This document shows positions 44,657 to 55,400 of a stretch of 64,000 nt of DNA, piece after piece (the first letter of the stretch is position 1; every line of letters begins with the position of its first letter). The notes under the pieces were generated by a model, which ran no database searches, was not told the DNA's origin, and worked only from the letters and a program-made list of their open reading frames with translations. This DNA is from Sulfurospirillum oryzae (lineage in GTDB: Bacteria; Campylobacterota; Campylobacteria; Campylobacterales; Sulfurospirillaceae): positions 310,001-374,000 of the forward strand of contig NZ_JANZKZ010000002.1 of the NCBI RefSeq assembly GCF_025770725.1. The letters run 5' to 3'. The translations under genes were made by a program, and so were the position numbers.

Positions 44657-47600
44657 ATGTCAAACAATAGCACTCAAGAAGTGGAAGAAAAAGAACTGAA
44701 AAGACACAAATATAAAAGTTTAGCACCAACAATTTTATCATCTAAAGAAATTGCAAAAAAAGAAGAATACTTTAATATACTAGAAGATGCTTTAGATGAT
44801 GAAAATACAAATAATATAGCCATTACCTCACCATATGGTGGAGGTAAAAGTTCTTTTATTAGAACTTTTATTTCAATACAAGAAGATGAGGGAAAAGCAA
44901 AAAAAACAAATACACAAAATTTACCTCTTCTGCTCTTTGAAAAATTACATTTAAAAAAGTATAAATATAAGTTTTTACATATTTCACTTGCCTCATTTGG
45001 AGAAAAAGACAAAGAAGGCAATATTATTAACGCCGAGCAAGAGAGAATTGAAAAAAGTATATTAGAGCAAATGTTTTTTGGTGAGAAATGGAGTCACTTA
45101 AAACATTCTGGTTTTAAACGAATAAAAAATATCAATCCATTAATAATTATGATGCATTTAACTCTACTTATCTCATGGATTATTGTTTTTTTGTCTTTGT
45201 GGAATATAGGTATTTTAAATAGTTTTTATAAAATATTGACGCCTCCAGACATGTTCTTTTTTTCTATAATAATTGGATTTGTCATTCTTTCTTTAGGAGG
45301 ACTTCGCACATTATCAGAGTTAATTACTTATTTTAAAATCAAAAAACTAGTATTTTTTAAAGATGTTGAAATTGAGATAACTGGTGATGATAAATCCGTT
45401 TTAAATAGATATATAGATGAAATATTATATTTCTTTGAAGAAACAGAGTACAACGTAGTTGTCTTTGAAGATCTCGACAGATTTGAGAAACCAGAAATAT
45501 TTAGAAAACTAAGAGAGATAAATCTTATTATTAATAAATCAAGAGTTCTAAGAAAAAAACTTAAACAAGTTAGTTTCATTTATGCAGTAAAAGATGAAGT
45601 TTTTGATACTGAAGCAAGGACTAAATTCTTTGATTACATTATTCCTCTAGTGCCTGTTATCAGTTCCTATAATTCATATATAAAATTGAAAGAAGAACTA
45701 GGTACATTCCTTTATGATAAATCTAAAAAAAAGTCCATTTCTATAGACGATAAAAGAACACAAGGTCAAAAATATATTAGTAACCAGTTACTTAAAAAAA
45801 TATCTTATTATATAACCGATATGAGGCTGTTAATAAATATAACTAATGAATTTAGGCTTTACCATTCGCAATTAGATAGTACAATTATCATGGATCAGCT
45901 TCTATCTATTATCGTTTTTAAAAATATTATGTCAAGTGAATTTTCAAAACTGCAAAAAGATGAAGGCACTTTATTTTCTCTATTTAATAAAACAAAAGAC
46001 TTTATTATTGACAAGCAAATTGAAATAATAGATGCAAAGATTGCGAATCTTAAAAGAGAAATTACTGAAACACAAAATACATTTTTATTTAGTATTCAAG
46101 AGTTAAATAGCATTTATCTCATGGCTGTACAACAATCTACTAGAACCCTAAATACTATTTATAAAATCTATATTGAAGATGAAAAAGATTTTATTGACGT
46201 AACAGAACTTTTAAAAAATGCTGATTTCTTGCCAATAATATTTAAAAACAAAAATCTTCAATGTCAAGATTTATATAATAATTCTTTTTCAATAAGTCTT
46301 GATTTACAACAAATAGAAGAATATATACCATCAAAATTATCATATAGAAGCAGACTTGATCAGATAAATAATCAAACGTCGTTATCTGATATTCGAGATG
46401 AAATAGATGAACTAGAAAAACAAAAACAAGAACTAAAAGGATACAAATTAAGCCAAATACTGACTAGTCCTTTTTTCAAAGACTCAATGAATCAAATGAC
46501 CGAAAAAGAAAAAGAAACACAACTCCTTGAAAATCCTCTTATTAAAATACTTCTTCAAGATGGGCTTTTAAATGAACAATATCACACATTAATATCCTAT
46601 TTTATGACTACTGAGGGAGAATTACAACTACAAGACAAACAATTTTTAATGTGGGTATTACAAAGAGAGAAGAAAAAACTTTATGATTATCAGCTTACAA
46701 CACCAAATAAAGTTGCGGAAGAACTTCAAGAAGAAACGGTCATTCACTATAGTGTTTTAAATTTTGATTTATTTAATGAAATTTTATCCAATTTCGCTAA
46801 ATATTCAAAAATAGAAGCAGAAAATAAATCACTATTTACAAAATTTCTTACTGCTATAAAAGAAACAACAGATGAATATTTTGTGTCTTCCTATTTTGGA
46901 CATCTTCGAGAACTCAATAAGCAAAACGAAATCAATGAACATATAAAAATATTAGCAGAAAATTGGGATGGATTATGGAACTATTATGTACATGGATATC
47001 CTCCGGGAAGCATACATGACTTTTTGTACAAGCTTTTTGAAGTATGTTCAATTGAAACCATTAAAAAACAAGACTACGCTGGTAGAATTAAAAGACATAT
47101 TGAAAATGATTTAGATTTTGAAGTATTTTATCTTAGGAAGCATGATGATCAAAAAAAAGCTAAAGAGGCACAAGATAGACTTGTCGCTTTTTTGCAAAAA
47201 AACAATATTACTTTACTTAATTTAGGAAGATTAGCGGCGGATGAGCGATTACTACAAAAATTTTATGAATCTAACCTGTATATGTTAAATGCAAAAAATG
47301 TCTCAGTTATTCTTTCGGGACAAAATGCGACATATACTAATATTTTAAAATCACAAAAACAACAATTGATAGAACGAGTTAACAAAAATTTAAACAATTA
47401 TCTTAAAAATGAGCTTTTGGAAATAACCGATCCGTATGAAGACGCTAATGTTATGCTTGATCTTATAAATGCAGCTAAGATTACTGGTGGCATTGAGATT
47501 GAAAAAGATACCCTAGAATCTCTAATTAAAAAAAAGATTTTTTGTATCGACGATATTAATAAAGTCATGTGGGATGATAAAAAAATTATAGAAATCTTAT

Positions 47601-48526
47601 ATGCCAACAACAAAGTTTCATTCTCATGGAAAAATATTGTTTCTTATGCTGACAAAATATCTGATGGGCAAGTAGATGAAACATTATTCAGTTTTCTACA
47701 AAATAGTATTGAAAGCGGTACTCTACAAAAATATCCAGATAATGAAAATTTTGATAAAAAATTAGTGGATAAGTTGTTTTATAGTTTAATTAATGAGGAA
47801 AGTGACTATGTAGAAGAATATGATTTAACAAAATCATTAATGCTTTTATGCCCTCAATATAAATACCTTAGATCTGATTTTACAAAAATTGATGACAATA
47901 ATCTTAGATTGATTATTGAACTAGAACGAATAGAATTAACTCCTACTCATTTTGAAAGAATATGGGAAAAAGGAAGTCATAATAATGCAATTGAACTAAT
48001 AAAAAGGAATTTTGATTATTTTATAAAAAGAATTGATACCTATGATATAAATTCTGAACAATTAAAGAGCTTCCTTGATCAAAGCATCTTAATTGTCGAA
48101 CAAAAAGAAAAAATACTTCAAAAATTAGATAGTTCTTTAATTAGCAACCAAGATGAAGCGAAATCTATTTATAGATTTTTAACATCAAATAAATTTAATA
48201 ATTATTATAAATTTCATGCATGGATAATGCAAACGATATCTATGATTAACCATGGCAAGCTAAGCTTACAATTACTACTTTTAGAAATAAAATCTTTAAA
48301 TGAAAAAGAATTAAGAGATGCTTTGATATTGATAAAACACGAAAAAGATGTTTATTATCATATCGCAACATATGGGAAGGATCTCAGGAGAAATGATATA
48401 TATTTAGAGATTACTGACAATACAATGTTACTGATAACAGAACTTAAAAAGCGAAATATGATTTTAAATGTTATTGAACGTAAAAATTGTTATCGATTTA
48501 GTATTAAAATAAGAAATAAATTATAA
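44657..48526 (+). CDS. Large YobI-like/KAP-like P-loop NTPase
   Basis: A 1289-residue protein. The N-terminal segment RHKYKSLAPTILSSKEIAKK, followed by Walker A SPYGGGKSSF (K64), matches the YobI-type P-loop NTPases. Two membrane helices (about 161-186 and 199-218) are inserted before Walker B (NVVVFEDLDRFE, about 266-277), as in KAP-type NTPases. The remaining 900 or so residues are helical and charged with no motif I recognise; they could be a sensor or effector region. The gene is strongly AT-rich compared with its neighbours. It is followed after 9 bases by an ART-like gene, suggesting a two-gene system, probably defensive. Membrane-inserted P-loop NTPases of this type occur in phage-exclusion systems (PifA-like KAP NTPases). 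Confidence 0.72.
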   Translation: MSNNSTQEVEEKELKRHKYKSLAPTILSSKEIAKKEEYFNILEDALDDENTNNIAITSPYGGGKSSFIRTFISIQEDEGKAKKTNTQNLPLLLFEKLHLKKYKYKFLHISLASFGEKDKEGNIINAEQERIEKSILEQMFFGEKWSHLKHSGFKRIKNINPLIIMMHLTLLISWIIVFLSLWNIGILNSFYKILTPPDMFFFSIIIGFVILSLGGLRTLSELITYFKIKKLVFFKDVEIEITGDDKSVLNRYIDEILYFFEETEYNVVVFEDLDRFEKPEIFRKLREINLIINKSRVLRKKLKQVSFIYAVKDEVFDTEARTKFFDYIIPLVPVISSYNSYIKLKEELGTFLYDKSKKKSISIDDKRTQGQKYISNQLLKKISYYITDMRLLINITNEFRLYHSQLDSTIIMDQLLSIIVFKNIMSSEFSKLQKDEGTLFSLFNKTKDFIIDKQIEIIDAKIANLKREITETQNTFLFSIQELNSIYLMAVQQSTRTLNTIYKIYIEDEKDFIDVTELLKNADFLPIIFKNKNLQCQDLYNNSFSISLDLQQIEEYIPSKLSYRSRLDQINNQTSLSDIRDEIDELEKQKQELKGYKLSQILTSPFFKDSMNQMTEKEKETQLLENPLIKILLQDGLLNEQYHTLISYFMTTEGELQLQDKQFLMWVLQREKKKLYDYQLTTPNKVAEELQEETVIHYSVLNFDLFNEILSNFAKYSKIEAENKSLFTKFLTAIKETTDEYFVSSYFGHLRELNKQNEINEHIKILAENWDGLWNYYVHGYPPGSIHDFLYKLFEVCSIETIKKQDYAGRIKRHIENDLDFEVFYLRKHDDQKKAKEAQDRLVAFLQKNNITLLNLGRLAADERLLQKFYESNLYMLNAKNVSVILSGQNATYTNILKSQKQQLIERVNKNLNNYLKNELLEITDPYEDANVMLDLINAAKITGGIEIEKDTLESLIKKKIFCIDDINKVMWDDKKIIEILYANNKVSFSWKNIVSYADKISDGQVDETLFSFLQNSIESGTLQKYPDNENFDKKLVDKLFYSLINEESDYVEEYDLTKSLMLLCPQYKYLRSDFTKIDDNNLRLIIELERIELTPTHFERIWEKGSHNNAIELIKRNFDYFIKRIDTYDINSEQLKSFLDQSILIVEQKEKILQKLDSSLISNQDEAKSIYRFLTSNKFNNYYKFHAWIMQTISMINHGKLSLQLLLLEIKSLNEKELRDALILIKHEKDVYYHIATYGKDLRRNDIYLEITDNTMLLITELKKRNMILNVIERKNCYRFSIKIRNKL

Positions 48527-48535
48527 CTATTTGAA

Positions 48536-49159
48536 ATGAAACAAAAAATAATTAAAAATAAGATTTTAGATATATTTTCATTCCTCCCTTTTGGAGGTGC
48601 AAAACAATCAGATAAAGAAGATTTCTTTACCTCTGAATATCTAATAATGGGTCATTTTACTTCATCCTTTTTACTAACTAATATTTTAAAAGAGGGTTTA
48701 CAACCTCCAAGTGTTACAACTATTTTTAGTAATGCTGAACAAAGTAAACCAGGAGATGAAAAAAACATATATCTTATTGGACATATTGATGATATTTATA
48801 GTCAAAATGCTGTAAAAAAATATGGGGGAGAAGAAATATTGATTCTTGTGCAAATTAAAAGAGAAAATATAGAACTTGATGATTTCCTTAACCACTATTC
48901 TTCAAGAGGAATAATGACAAATTCACAAGAAGAGATTTATGAAGTTTTTTCACAAACTATAAGCCCAGAATGTTGTACAAAAATAGGCATTAGTCCTAAC
49001 CAAATCATAGAAGTTTTAGATGTTAATAAAATAAGAAAACATACAAGAAACATAGTCCCGATAAAAAATAGAGTACACATGAACATGAATGATTTGTTAC
49101 TCCATGGCATTAATATAGAAAAATTAAGATATGCCTACAAACATCATTGCATAGTATAA
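48536..49159 (+). CDS. ADP-ribosyltransferase-like protein, tentative
   Basis: A 207-residue protein. The segment MGHFTSSFLLTNILKEGLQP (residues 38-57) has the H-x-T-S ... N-I-L-x-x-G-L pattern that opens many ADP-ribosyltransferase folds (DarT, KptA and related toxins). Y79 in NIYLIGHI and a glutamate near 132-136 (SQEEIYEVF) would complete an H-Y-E triad with H40. This is a weak, motif-based assignment. No ribosome site is obvious; the ATG at 48536 follows the NTPase stop by 9 bases, so translation may be coupled. Likely role: effector or partner of the NTPase. If the triad is real it would modify a protein or nucleic acid with ADP-ribose. Confidence 0.4.
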   Translation: MKQKIIKNKILDIFSFLPFGGAKQSDKEDFFTSEYLIMGHFTSSFLLTNILKEGLQPPSVTTIFSNAEQSKPGDEKNIYLIGHIDDIYSQNAVKKYGGEEILILVQIKRENIELDDFLNHYSSRGIMTNSQEEIYEVFSQTISPECCTKIGISPNQIIEVLDVNKIRKHTRNIVPIKNRVHMNMNDLLLHGINIEKLRYAYKHHCIV

Positions 49160-49168
49160 AGGATATGA

Positions 49169-50293
49169 ATGCTTAAATCTGTAGGCGGAAAATATGAAGG
49201 CGTGTGGATAAACGAACTTAAAAATGGAGATGTAAGCTATTATATCAATTATCGAGATGCCGATGGTAAACCTACACGAACATTAGTTGGTAAAAAAACT
49301 TCTGCTAGTGATTTTACTGCTAGAGATGCATATGCAAAACTTATTGAAGTTAAATACAAATTACAGCACGAAGAAGCACCGAAAATATCTGCTGGTAGAG
49401 TTAAAAAAGTAAAATTTGATGATATTTGGGGTAAATACCTTGAATGGGCTAAAAATAATAAAAAAAGTTGGCAGACTGATTCATGGAATTATGAGAAACA
49501 CTTAAAGCCATTTTTGGGAAATAGAGCAGTCAAAGAGATTAAAAGTACAGACTTCGAATCATTTAAAACTGAAATGGCTTCTAAAACAAACGCTAAGGGT
49601 GTAAAAATCTCAAACGCAACTGTAAAGCATCAGTTAGTGCTAGCTCGCCATATTGTCAACTATGCGCTCAAAAATGACCTAATCAAGGATTATACTAATC
49701 CTATCGCAAATGGTCGAGTTAGAATGCCTCAAATTGATAATGCAAGATTAGCTTTTTTAACAAAAGAACAGGCCAAAGAATTACTTGAAATATTGTGGAC
49801 ATTAGATCGACAAACTTATCATCTAACTAAAATTTTACTGCTTACTGGTGCACGTTTAGGCGAAGTCACATCACTTCGATGGCAAGATATTAATTTTGAT
49901 ACAAATACGATTTTCTTTAAGAAGACGAAACGAGGTAATGAAAGGCATATTTATATAAACGATAGTCTTATAGAAACTCTTAAAGAGCTATCAGAAAATC
50001 AAAAAAGTGATTTAATCATTAGCACTTCAACGGGAGGTCAATTACTTAAAATGCCAGCTCATTTTGATACGGCGATTGAAGCTGTGATACCAGGTAATAA
50101 AAATAAAGAGGCTAAACAAAAAATCACAGCTCATAGCTTGAGACATACTCATGCTAGTTGGCTCGCAATTAGTGGACTTGATATCTTACAAATTAAAGAG
50201 CAGTTAGGACATAAAACAATTGAAATGACAATGAGATATGCCCATTTGATACCAAACAAAAGACATGAAGCAACAAAAATGATTAATATCTAA
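49169..50293 (+). CDS. Tyrosine recombinase (phage-type integrase)
   Basis: A 374-residue site-specific recombinase. Catalytic residues are R229 (TGARLGEVTSLRW), H322 and R325 (HSLRHTHASW), H348 (LGHKTIEM) and Y357 (MRYAHL). A SAM-like core-binding domain lies at about 80-190, and an N-terminal arm-binding-type domain at 1-60. AAGGA precedes the ATG. It should catalyse integration into and excision from the tRNA-Leu site. Unusually, it is about 8 kb from the left end and 13 kb from the right end, not next to the tRNA. Confidence 0.93.
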   Translation: MLKSVGGKYEGVWINELKNGDVSYYINYRDADGKPTRTLVGKKTSASDFTARDAYAKLIEVKYKLQHEEAPKISAGRVKKVKFDDIWGKYLEWAKNNKKSWQTDSWNYEKHLKPFLGNRAVKEIKSTDFESFKTEMASKTNAKGVKISNATVKHQLVLARHIVNYALKNDLIKDYTNPIANGRVRMPQIDNARLAFLTKEQAKELLEILWTLDRQTYHLTKILLLTGARLGEVTSLRWQDINFDTNTIFFKKTKRGNERHIYINDSLIETLKELSENQKSDLIISTSTGGQLLKMPAHFDTAIEAVIPGNKNKEAKQKITAHSLRHTHASWLAISGLDILQIKEQLGHKTIEMTMRYAHLIPNKRHEATKMINI

Positions 50294-50310
50294 AAATATC
50301 TAAAAACTTT

Positions 50311-50712
50311 TTATCCTAATGTTCGGTCAATAGAGCGTGCAGGTTGCGCTTTAGGACGACGAATATAATTCGATGCTCCATCTTTTGACAGATTATCTTG
50401 TTCTACAAAGCCAGAAGCATCAACCACTTGAAAGAAATATTCCCCATTAGGTTGTGTAACCTTCAAAACAAAAAGACCATTAATGGGTCCATCAACAAGG
50501 GTATAAGTTGTTTTGTTTTTAAGTAAAATCGCAAATTGTTTTGTGATTTTATAATATTTTTTTTCATATTTATAAGTTATTATTAAAAGCGAATCATAAG
50601 GAGTAGTAGAAGAATCATTAAAAACAAGTTCTTCTGCTATAAAGAACGCTATTTGATTTTCATCTAGGTTTGTAACTTCATATTCTTCAATTTCTAAATT
50701 TTCATTTTCCAT
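50311..50712 (-). CDS. Hypothetical protein downstream of the regulator
   Basis: A 133-residue protein with an acidic N terminus (MENENLEIEEYEVTNLDENQ) and a basic, disordered-looking end (YIRRPKAQPARSIDRTLG). No motif is recognised. It begins immediately after the stop of the HTH gene (TAAATG), so it is co-expressed with it. It converges with the integrase gene. Confidence 0.6.
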   Translation of the reverse strand: MENENLEIEEYEVTNLDENQIAFFIAEELVFNDSSTTPYDSLLIITYKYEKKYYKITKQFAILLKNKTTYTLVDGPINGLFVLKVTQPNGEYFFQVVDASGFVEQDNLSKDGASNYIRRPKAQPARSIDRTLG

Positions 50713-51420
50713 TTACTTTGCTCCATTGGAGAGATGAATTAGCTTATCTAAGATGAGTATAGCATTTTTATCTTCTGTACTATAAACAAAATTATGAAAT
50801 GCAATCATTTGCTGCTTAAAATATTTATTAAAAATATGCTCATACGAGTTTGCAATGAGAGCCTGATGATAATAATCAAATTCTTGCAAATTGACAACTG
50901 TATTAGTATAGTCAAGCATAGAATTGGAAGGATAGTCTTTTAACATATAGTTTTCATCTGATGGCTCTATTAAAACACTTATATTTATAGAGTTTAAAAA
51001 ATCAAGTAAATGTGTTTGTATAGTTGTTTTGATATATGCATATTCATTAAAATCAAGACAAGAAAAATAAAAATCATGAAAATTTTCTATTTTTTGTAAT
51101 TCATTGAATAAGTTTAAGTTGTGCGTATAGTTATTAAAACTGTTCTGAATAGATACATTAATATTTTTATGTAAATACAAAAAGACAATATAAGTATCAA
51201 TAAAATTAATATTTTGTAATTGTTTAATAGTGTTATTATAAAGTAAATCTGCAATTTTTATATTTTCAAGTTTTTGCATTTTACCAGTTTGTATAAATTC
51301 TTCTAATTCTTCTTTTTTAAAATATTTTAGGAAAAAACTCAGTCCTCTTTTTTCTTCTTTTTTCCAATTCGAAATTGTATTTTGATGAACATCAAAAAGC
51401 TTAGATATTGTCTTTTGCAT
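50713..51420 (-). CDS. HTH-containing regulator-like protein
   Basis: A 235-residue protein. The N terminus MQKTISKLFDVHQNTISNWK, followed by KEEKRGLSFFLKYF, looks like a helix-turn-helix of the type in mobile-element regulators of Campylobacterota. The rest is Asn/Ile/Phe-rich and helical. The start at 51420 has AAAGG upstream; the frame is open to 51471. It is transcribed away from the operator/promoter region and is the best candidate for its repressor. Confidence 0.6.
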   Translation of the reverse strand: MQKTISKLFDVHQNTISNWKKEEKRGLSFFLKYFKKEELEEFIQTGKMQKLENIKIADLLYNNTIKQLQNINFIDTYIVFLYLHKNINVSIQNSFNNYTHNLNLFNELQKIENFHDFYFSCLDFNEYAYIKTTIQTHLLDFLNSINISVLIEPSDENYMLKDYPSNSMLDYTNTVVNLQEFDYYHQALIANSYEHIFNKYFKQQMIAFHNFVYSTEDKNAILILDKLIHLSNGAK

Positions 51421-51432
51421 CAAATTACCTTT

Positions 51433-51547
51433 ATTTGTTATTTTGATATTGTAATTATACAAAAAAATCAAAAAATTTGTTATTAGATATTGACAAATAA
51501 AAAATATTGGTATAAAATTCTATTAATAAATACTAAAAATAACAAAT
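51433..51547. promoter_or_regulatory. Operator region with three perfect copies of ATTTGTTATT
   Basis: The 144-bp divergent gap holds two direct copies (51433-51442, 51475-51484) and one inverted copy (AATAACAAAT, 51538-51547). The first two are followed by GATATTG after one or two bases, so the repeated unit is longer. The inverted copy lies on the other side of the promoter. Confidence 0.6.
51490..51518 (+). promoter_or_regulatory. Predicted sigma-70 promoter of the mobilisation operon
   Basis: TTGACA (51490-51495), 17 bases, TAAAAT (51513-51518), about 47 bases before the ATG at 51565. It lies between operator copies two and three, so binding there would block it. It probably transcribes the plus-strand genes from 51565 onward. 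Confidence 0.6.
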
Positions 51548-51564
51548 ATTGTTAAAGGCTAGAG

Positions 51565-51807
51565 ATGAATGATAGACAATTAATTTGTGAAATGCTTGTA
51601 AATCGATATGGAATGAGTTTTGACATAGCAACTCTTGCAAAAGCGATAGGTGTAAGTAAATCAAAGTGCGATCAATTTTTTATGAAATTTAGCGACGAGC
51701 AAGTTATAAAAAACAATATTCTGCCTCGTTTTAAAAAAATTGGTAGGCGTCGTATTTGGACTGCCATGTCAGTAGCATCTTGGCTTTGTGAAACTGAGAA
51801 GGCTTGA
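51565..51807 (+). CDS. Small HTH/excisionase-like DNA-binding protein
   Basis: An 80-residue protein. FDIATLAKAIGVSKSKCDQF is a helix-turn-helix-like segment, and FKKIGRRRIWTAMSVASWLC is a winged or basic C-terminal part. Such proteins serve as excisionases or early regulators in integrated elements. It is the first gene of the plus-strand operon and overlaps the next gene (TGATG). The exact role is unknown. Confidence 0.65.
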   Translation: MNDRQLICEMLVNRYGMSFDIATLAKAIGVSKSKCDQFFMKFSDEQVIKNNILPRFKKIGRRRIWTAMSVASWLCETEKA

Positions 51808-52496
51808 TGATGACAACTCCAAAAGCTTTTTTGCATCCTACTAATTTTAGACACGAAATACCAGTTAAGCGCTTGATGAATGATTTGCCTGGAGGTATTG
51901 GATATGGTGTCGCAATGCTTGTCATCGAAACCCTTGCAGGACAGCCTGACATGAGATACCCAGCCGAAGCAGTTGATCTTCTTGCACATGATATAGGAGT
52001 TAGTATACCAATACTAAATACCGTCTTAACGACGTATGGACTTTTCGAAGAAGTTCGCGACGAAAATGGTAAAAGCTATATATGTCCAAGTCTGAATATA
52101 TGGCAAGAACCATATCTTAAAAAAGTAGAGATAAATAGCTTACGAGGGAAAAAAAGTGCAATAAAAAACCAACTTAGGCTTCAATTGCAAATCGATGAAT
52201 TAAATCACACTTTGAGTTCAAGCGACTCAAGTCAACAATTAATTAATAAAATAATCAATAAAAAAATAAAAAATAAATCTCTTAACGGCGAAACAAGAGA
52301 GTTAAAAGCACACCTAATAGACAAATATAATAATACTAATGCAAAATGGGAAGGTGTAGCAGGTTATAAAAGTCTATCTATAATAAATGGCTACCTGCAC
52401 AATAACGTAACAGGTAAAGATTTGGCCCCTGAGGCAGCAATTGAGGCGTGGGGAAAGCTTGCACAGCAATACGCAACAGAAGGAGCTAAAAAATGA
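51807..52496 (+). CDS. Helical protein with Lin1244/DUF4373-like N terminus, replication-type, tentative
   Basis: A 229-residue protein. The first 110 residues (NFRHEIPVKRLMNDLPGGIG ... VSIPILNTVLTTYGLFEEVR) resemble the Lin1244/Lin1753-type winged-helix domain found in DnaD/replication-initiator-like proteins of mobile elements. The C-terminal half is Lys/Asn-rich and ends in a helix (APEAAIEAWGKLAQQYATEG). It could be a replication accessory protein for the excised form; no origin was identified. It overlaps the next gene by 4 bases. Confidence 0.45.
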   Translation: MMTTPKAFLHPTNFRHEIPVKRLMNDLPGGIGYGVAMLVIETLAGQPDMRYPAEAVDLLAHDIGVSIPILNTVLTTYGLFEEVRDENGKSYICPSLNIWQEPYLKKVEINSLRGKKSAIKNQLRLQLQIDELNHTLSSSDSSQQLINKIINKKIKNKSLNGETRELKAHLIDKYNNTNAKWEGVAGYKSLSIINGYLHNNVTGKDLAPEAAIEAWGKLAQQYATEGAKK

Positions 52497-55400
52497 TAAA
52501 AACACTCCTTATATTGATAATCTTTTTATCAATTGCAAATGCTGCCGAATGTTCATACCAATATGTTTATCAACAAAAATTAATTTTTGATAAGACTGGA
52601 AATTCACAATCAGAATGTGATGCCATTAAAGCTGAAAAAGAAGCTCTTGTTGTACAATATGAAGGGACAGCATCCTCATCTGCAACAAATAGTAGTGATT
52701 CAGGAACATCATCTAGCAGTACAACTTCATCTGGTGCATCTAATACGACTACTGCAAAGACTACATCGAGTAGTGCATCTTCATCAAGTGGACAGTCAGT
52801 CAATACAACGGGTGGATGCGGAATGCCTCCATCATTCTTAAGGTCATCAGATGCAATGTCTTTTTCTGGAAACACTTTAAACAAGGGACTTAGCTCTGTA
52901 CAACAAAGCGATTTTGATAATGTTGCTTTTAAAAGTGGTGATTCAGGGAATTTTTCAGGATTTACTTGTCCCCAAGCTTCAGAAATAAAAGATGCAACAT
53001 TTCCTAAAAATCTTGTTTCTGAAGATGGACAAAAAGCATATTCTGTAAAAATCACAGGTATAAATTTTTACACAGGTGCATATACATGTGAGTATAGCTT
53101 TTTAAAATCAAAAACATTTTATACCGTAAAAAGAGTTAATAAAGCATGCGCACAAGACGCCGAAGCAATCAATAAGGCAATTGCAAAAGGTGATATAAAC
53201 GCCCTTCCTAACCTTACATATAGCCAGAACTATGGTATGCATACTTTCAACGAAGGTACGATCAATGCATCGGATGAGTTTAAACAAACATATTCAAACC
53301 TTTTAAAAGGAATTGCTGATTTAAGCAAATCCGAATCACAAGTTGCCCCAGTTGATGTTGGCGGTTCTTTGGATTCTCACAGCAACCACACGAATACATT
53401 ACCTTCTTTATTCTTGGGTATTTTAACTGGCGATATGGAATTTTTAGACAACCCTGTTATTGATGCTAGCGGTAAAATTAGAATTCGTAATACCTCTGTT
53501 AATTCTTCTCCAATAGAAGTTACAGACCTTAATTCACTGCAAGATAAGTTTGTTTCGGTTTTTAAAAGCCTTGATGCTCAATTCTGGGGATTTTATTATT
53601 ATCTAATTGCCAACATATCTCACGCTTTTAATCATATCGTTACGATGATTTTTGGACTTGGCACAGTAGGAATATTCGGTTACGCGTTTTTTAGACGCTC
53701 AATTGATCGAGACAAAGAATCTGGGGCTCAATTTCAATTTGATTTTAAAAACAATTTTATCTCAGCAATAAGTGCACTCATTTTATTTACTGCACCTATT
53801 ATTCCTGCTGACAAAGGAATCCCAAGCGCATTTCTATATCAGCCTTCTACGGCTCCTTCTGCTGCCCAACAAGAAGAAATCCTAAAAAACGCTACTGTTG
53901 TTCAAGTCGGTGTGCGTTATATCTTCCAGCTTGGAACTTATTGGGCAAACTTAATTCATGATTATTCGATGTTTGCTTATTTAAAATTTATTAGTGCTTC
54001 GTATGGCTATTACGATGCAAGTGAAATGAAGAAAAACTTTAAAGATGACATGTCAGAGTTTGTAACAAAAAGCGTACTTTTAAAAAAAGAAATGGACTTT
54101 TTTGAAAAAAGTTGTGGATCAAATTACTATTCTCATCTCTCAAGCAATCATTCATTGCCAGATTACTATGGTGGTGTTGATACAAACATTAATTATTTAA
54201 AAGATAACCCACTTGGGTTTGATAGTGTTGATTATGGCACATGCGCTGCAATGTTTCAAAAAATGCAACAAGCGAGTAGTGATAACTTTGTTAAATACAA
54301 AGAAATTATTAAGGGTTATAACGCAGCTTCTGACAATATGCAATCTTTTCTTGATAGTGATATGGAGGAAATTAATGGCTTCCTTACTGCAATTGTTAAT
54401 ATTAGTAATAAGTTAGGATGGGTTAGTGTAGCTCTTGTCCCTAGTATTACAGACATCCTAGAAACAAAAAAAATATTTACATTTTCAAAGCGAAGTGAGA
54501 ATAATGAAATTATTGATGCTGTTGGAAAGATGGAAGTACAAAAAGTTGATTTGGTAAAACGAAATGAATTAGAAGCAGGAAAAAGCCAAGCAATTAAAGA
54601 AGATGTAAATGTTGAAAACAGCAGCGATAACTGGAGATCAATAAAATCTTTTATTGACAAAATCGATGGTATGAGTGGAAAAATTGGAATCGGTGTTGGT
54701 TGGACAATGGGGCAAGCTATTTCAGGCTTTGGTTATTTTATGTTTCCAGGTTTTGGTGAACTTTATGCAGGCATTGAAAAAACTACAATACCAATGGCTC
54801 TAGCGAGTGCAACAACTAATGCAGCAAGCTCTTTAATCAAATTTATGCCTTCTGGTGCAAATTTAATTATTAGAGGAATCACAAAACTCGAAAAACTTGA
54901 AATTATAAAAGAAACAAAAGCACAAGATGGGAAAAATATAGTAACTTTTCTAATTACTTATATAATTTGTCTATTTTTGTATATTACATTATTTTCTATC
55001 TTTGCAGTTGCGCTCGTAACACTGTTAACAATCTCAAAAATAATTTACTATTTCATTGAGGTCATTATTGCTGTTTTTATTTCAACGGCAGTAATGCTTT
55101 GGGGACTCATTTTTGATAAAACAAGTTCTTCTTCAACAATTGGTGAATTCTTTTATAAAATTGTCTTATTGGCGCTATCTCCTATAAGCATCGTTCTTTC
55201 CATTTATGCCTTTTTATTCGCTAAAGGCGCAATGTTATGGCTGTACCGCCTGATTGCAGAATTTATATTGTTTTCATCCAAAAATATTATTCTGAAATTG
55301 GACTCAAAAAATGAAGGTATTTCAAATTTTACTGGGATAGATAACATCTTAGCAGGAATACAAGCATATGGTGTCTATAACATGGGTGAGATGCTCTTAG

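Noticed and set aside
52570-53055. Minus-strand 161-codon frame opposite the large membrane protein
   Set aside because: It is produced by the Ser/Thr-rich repeat of the sense gene (antisense Asp/Val/Leu pattern) and has no start signals.
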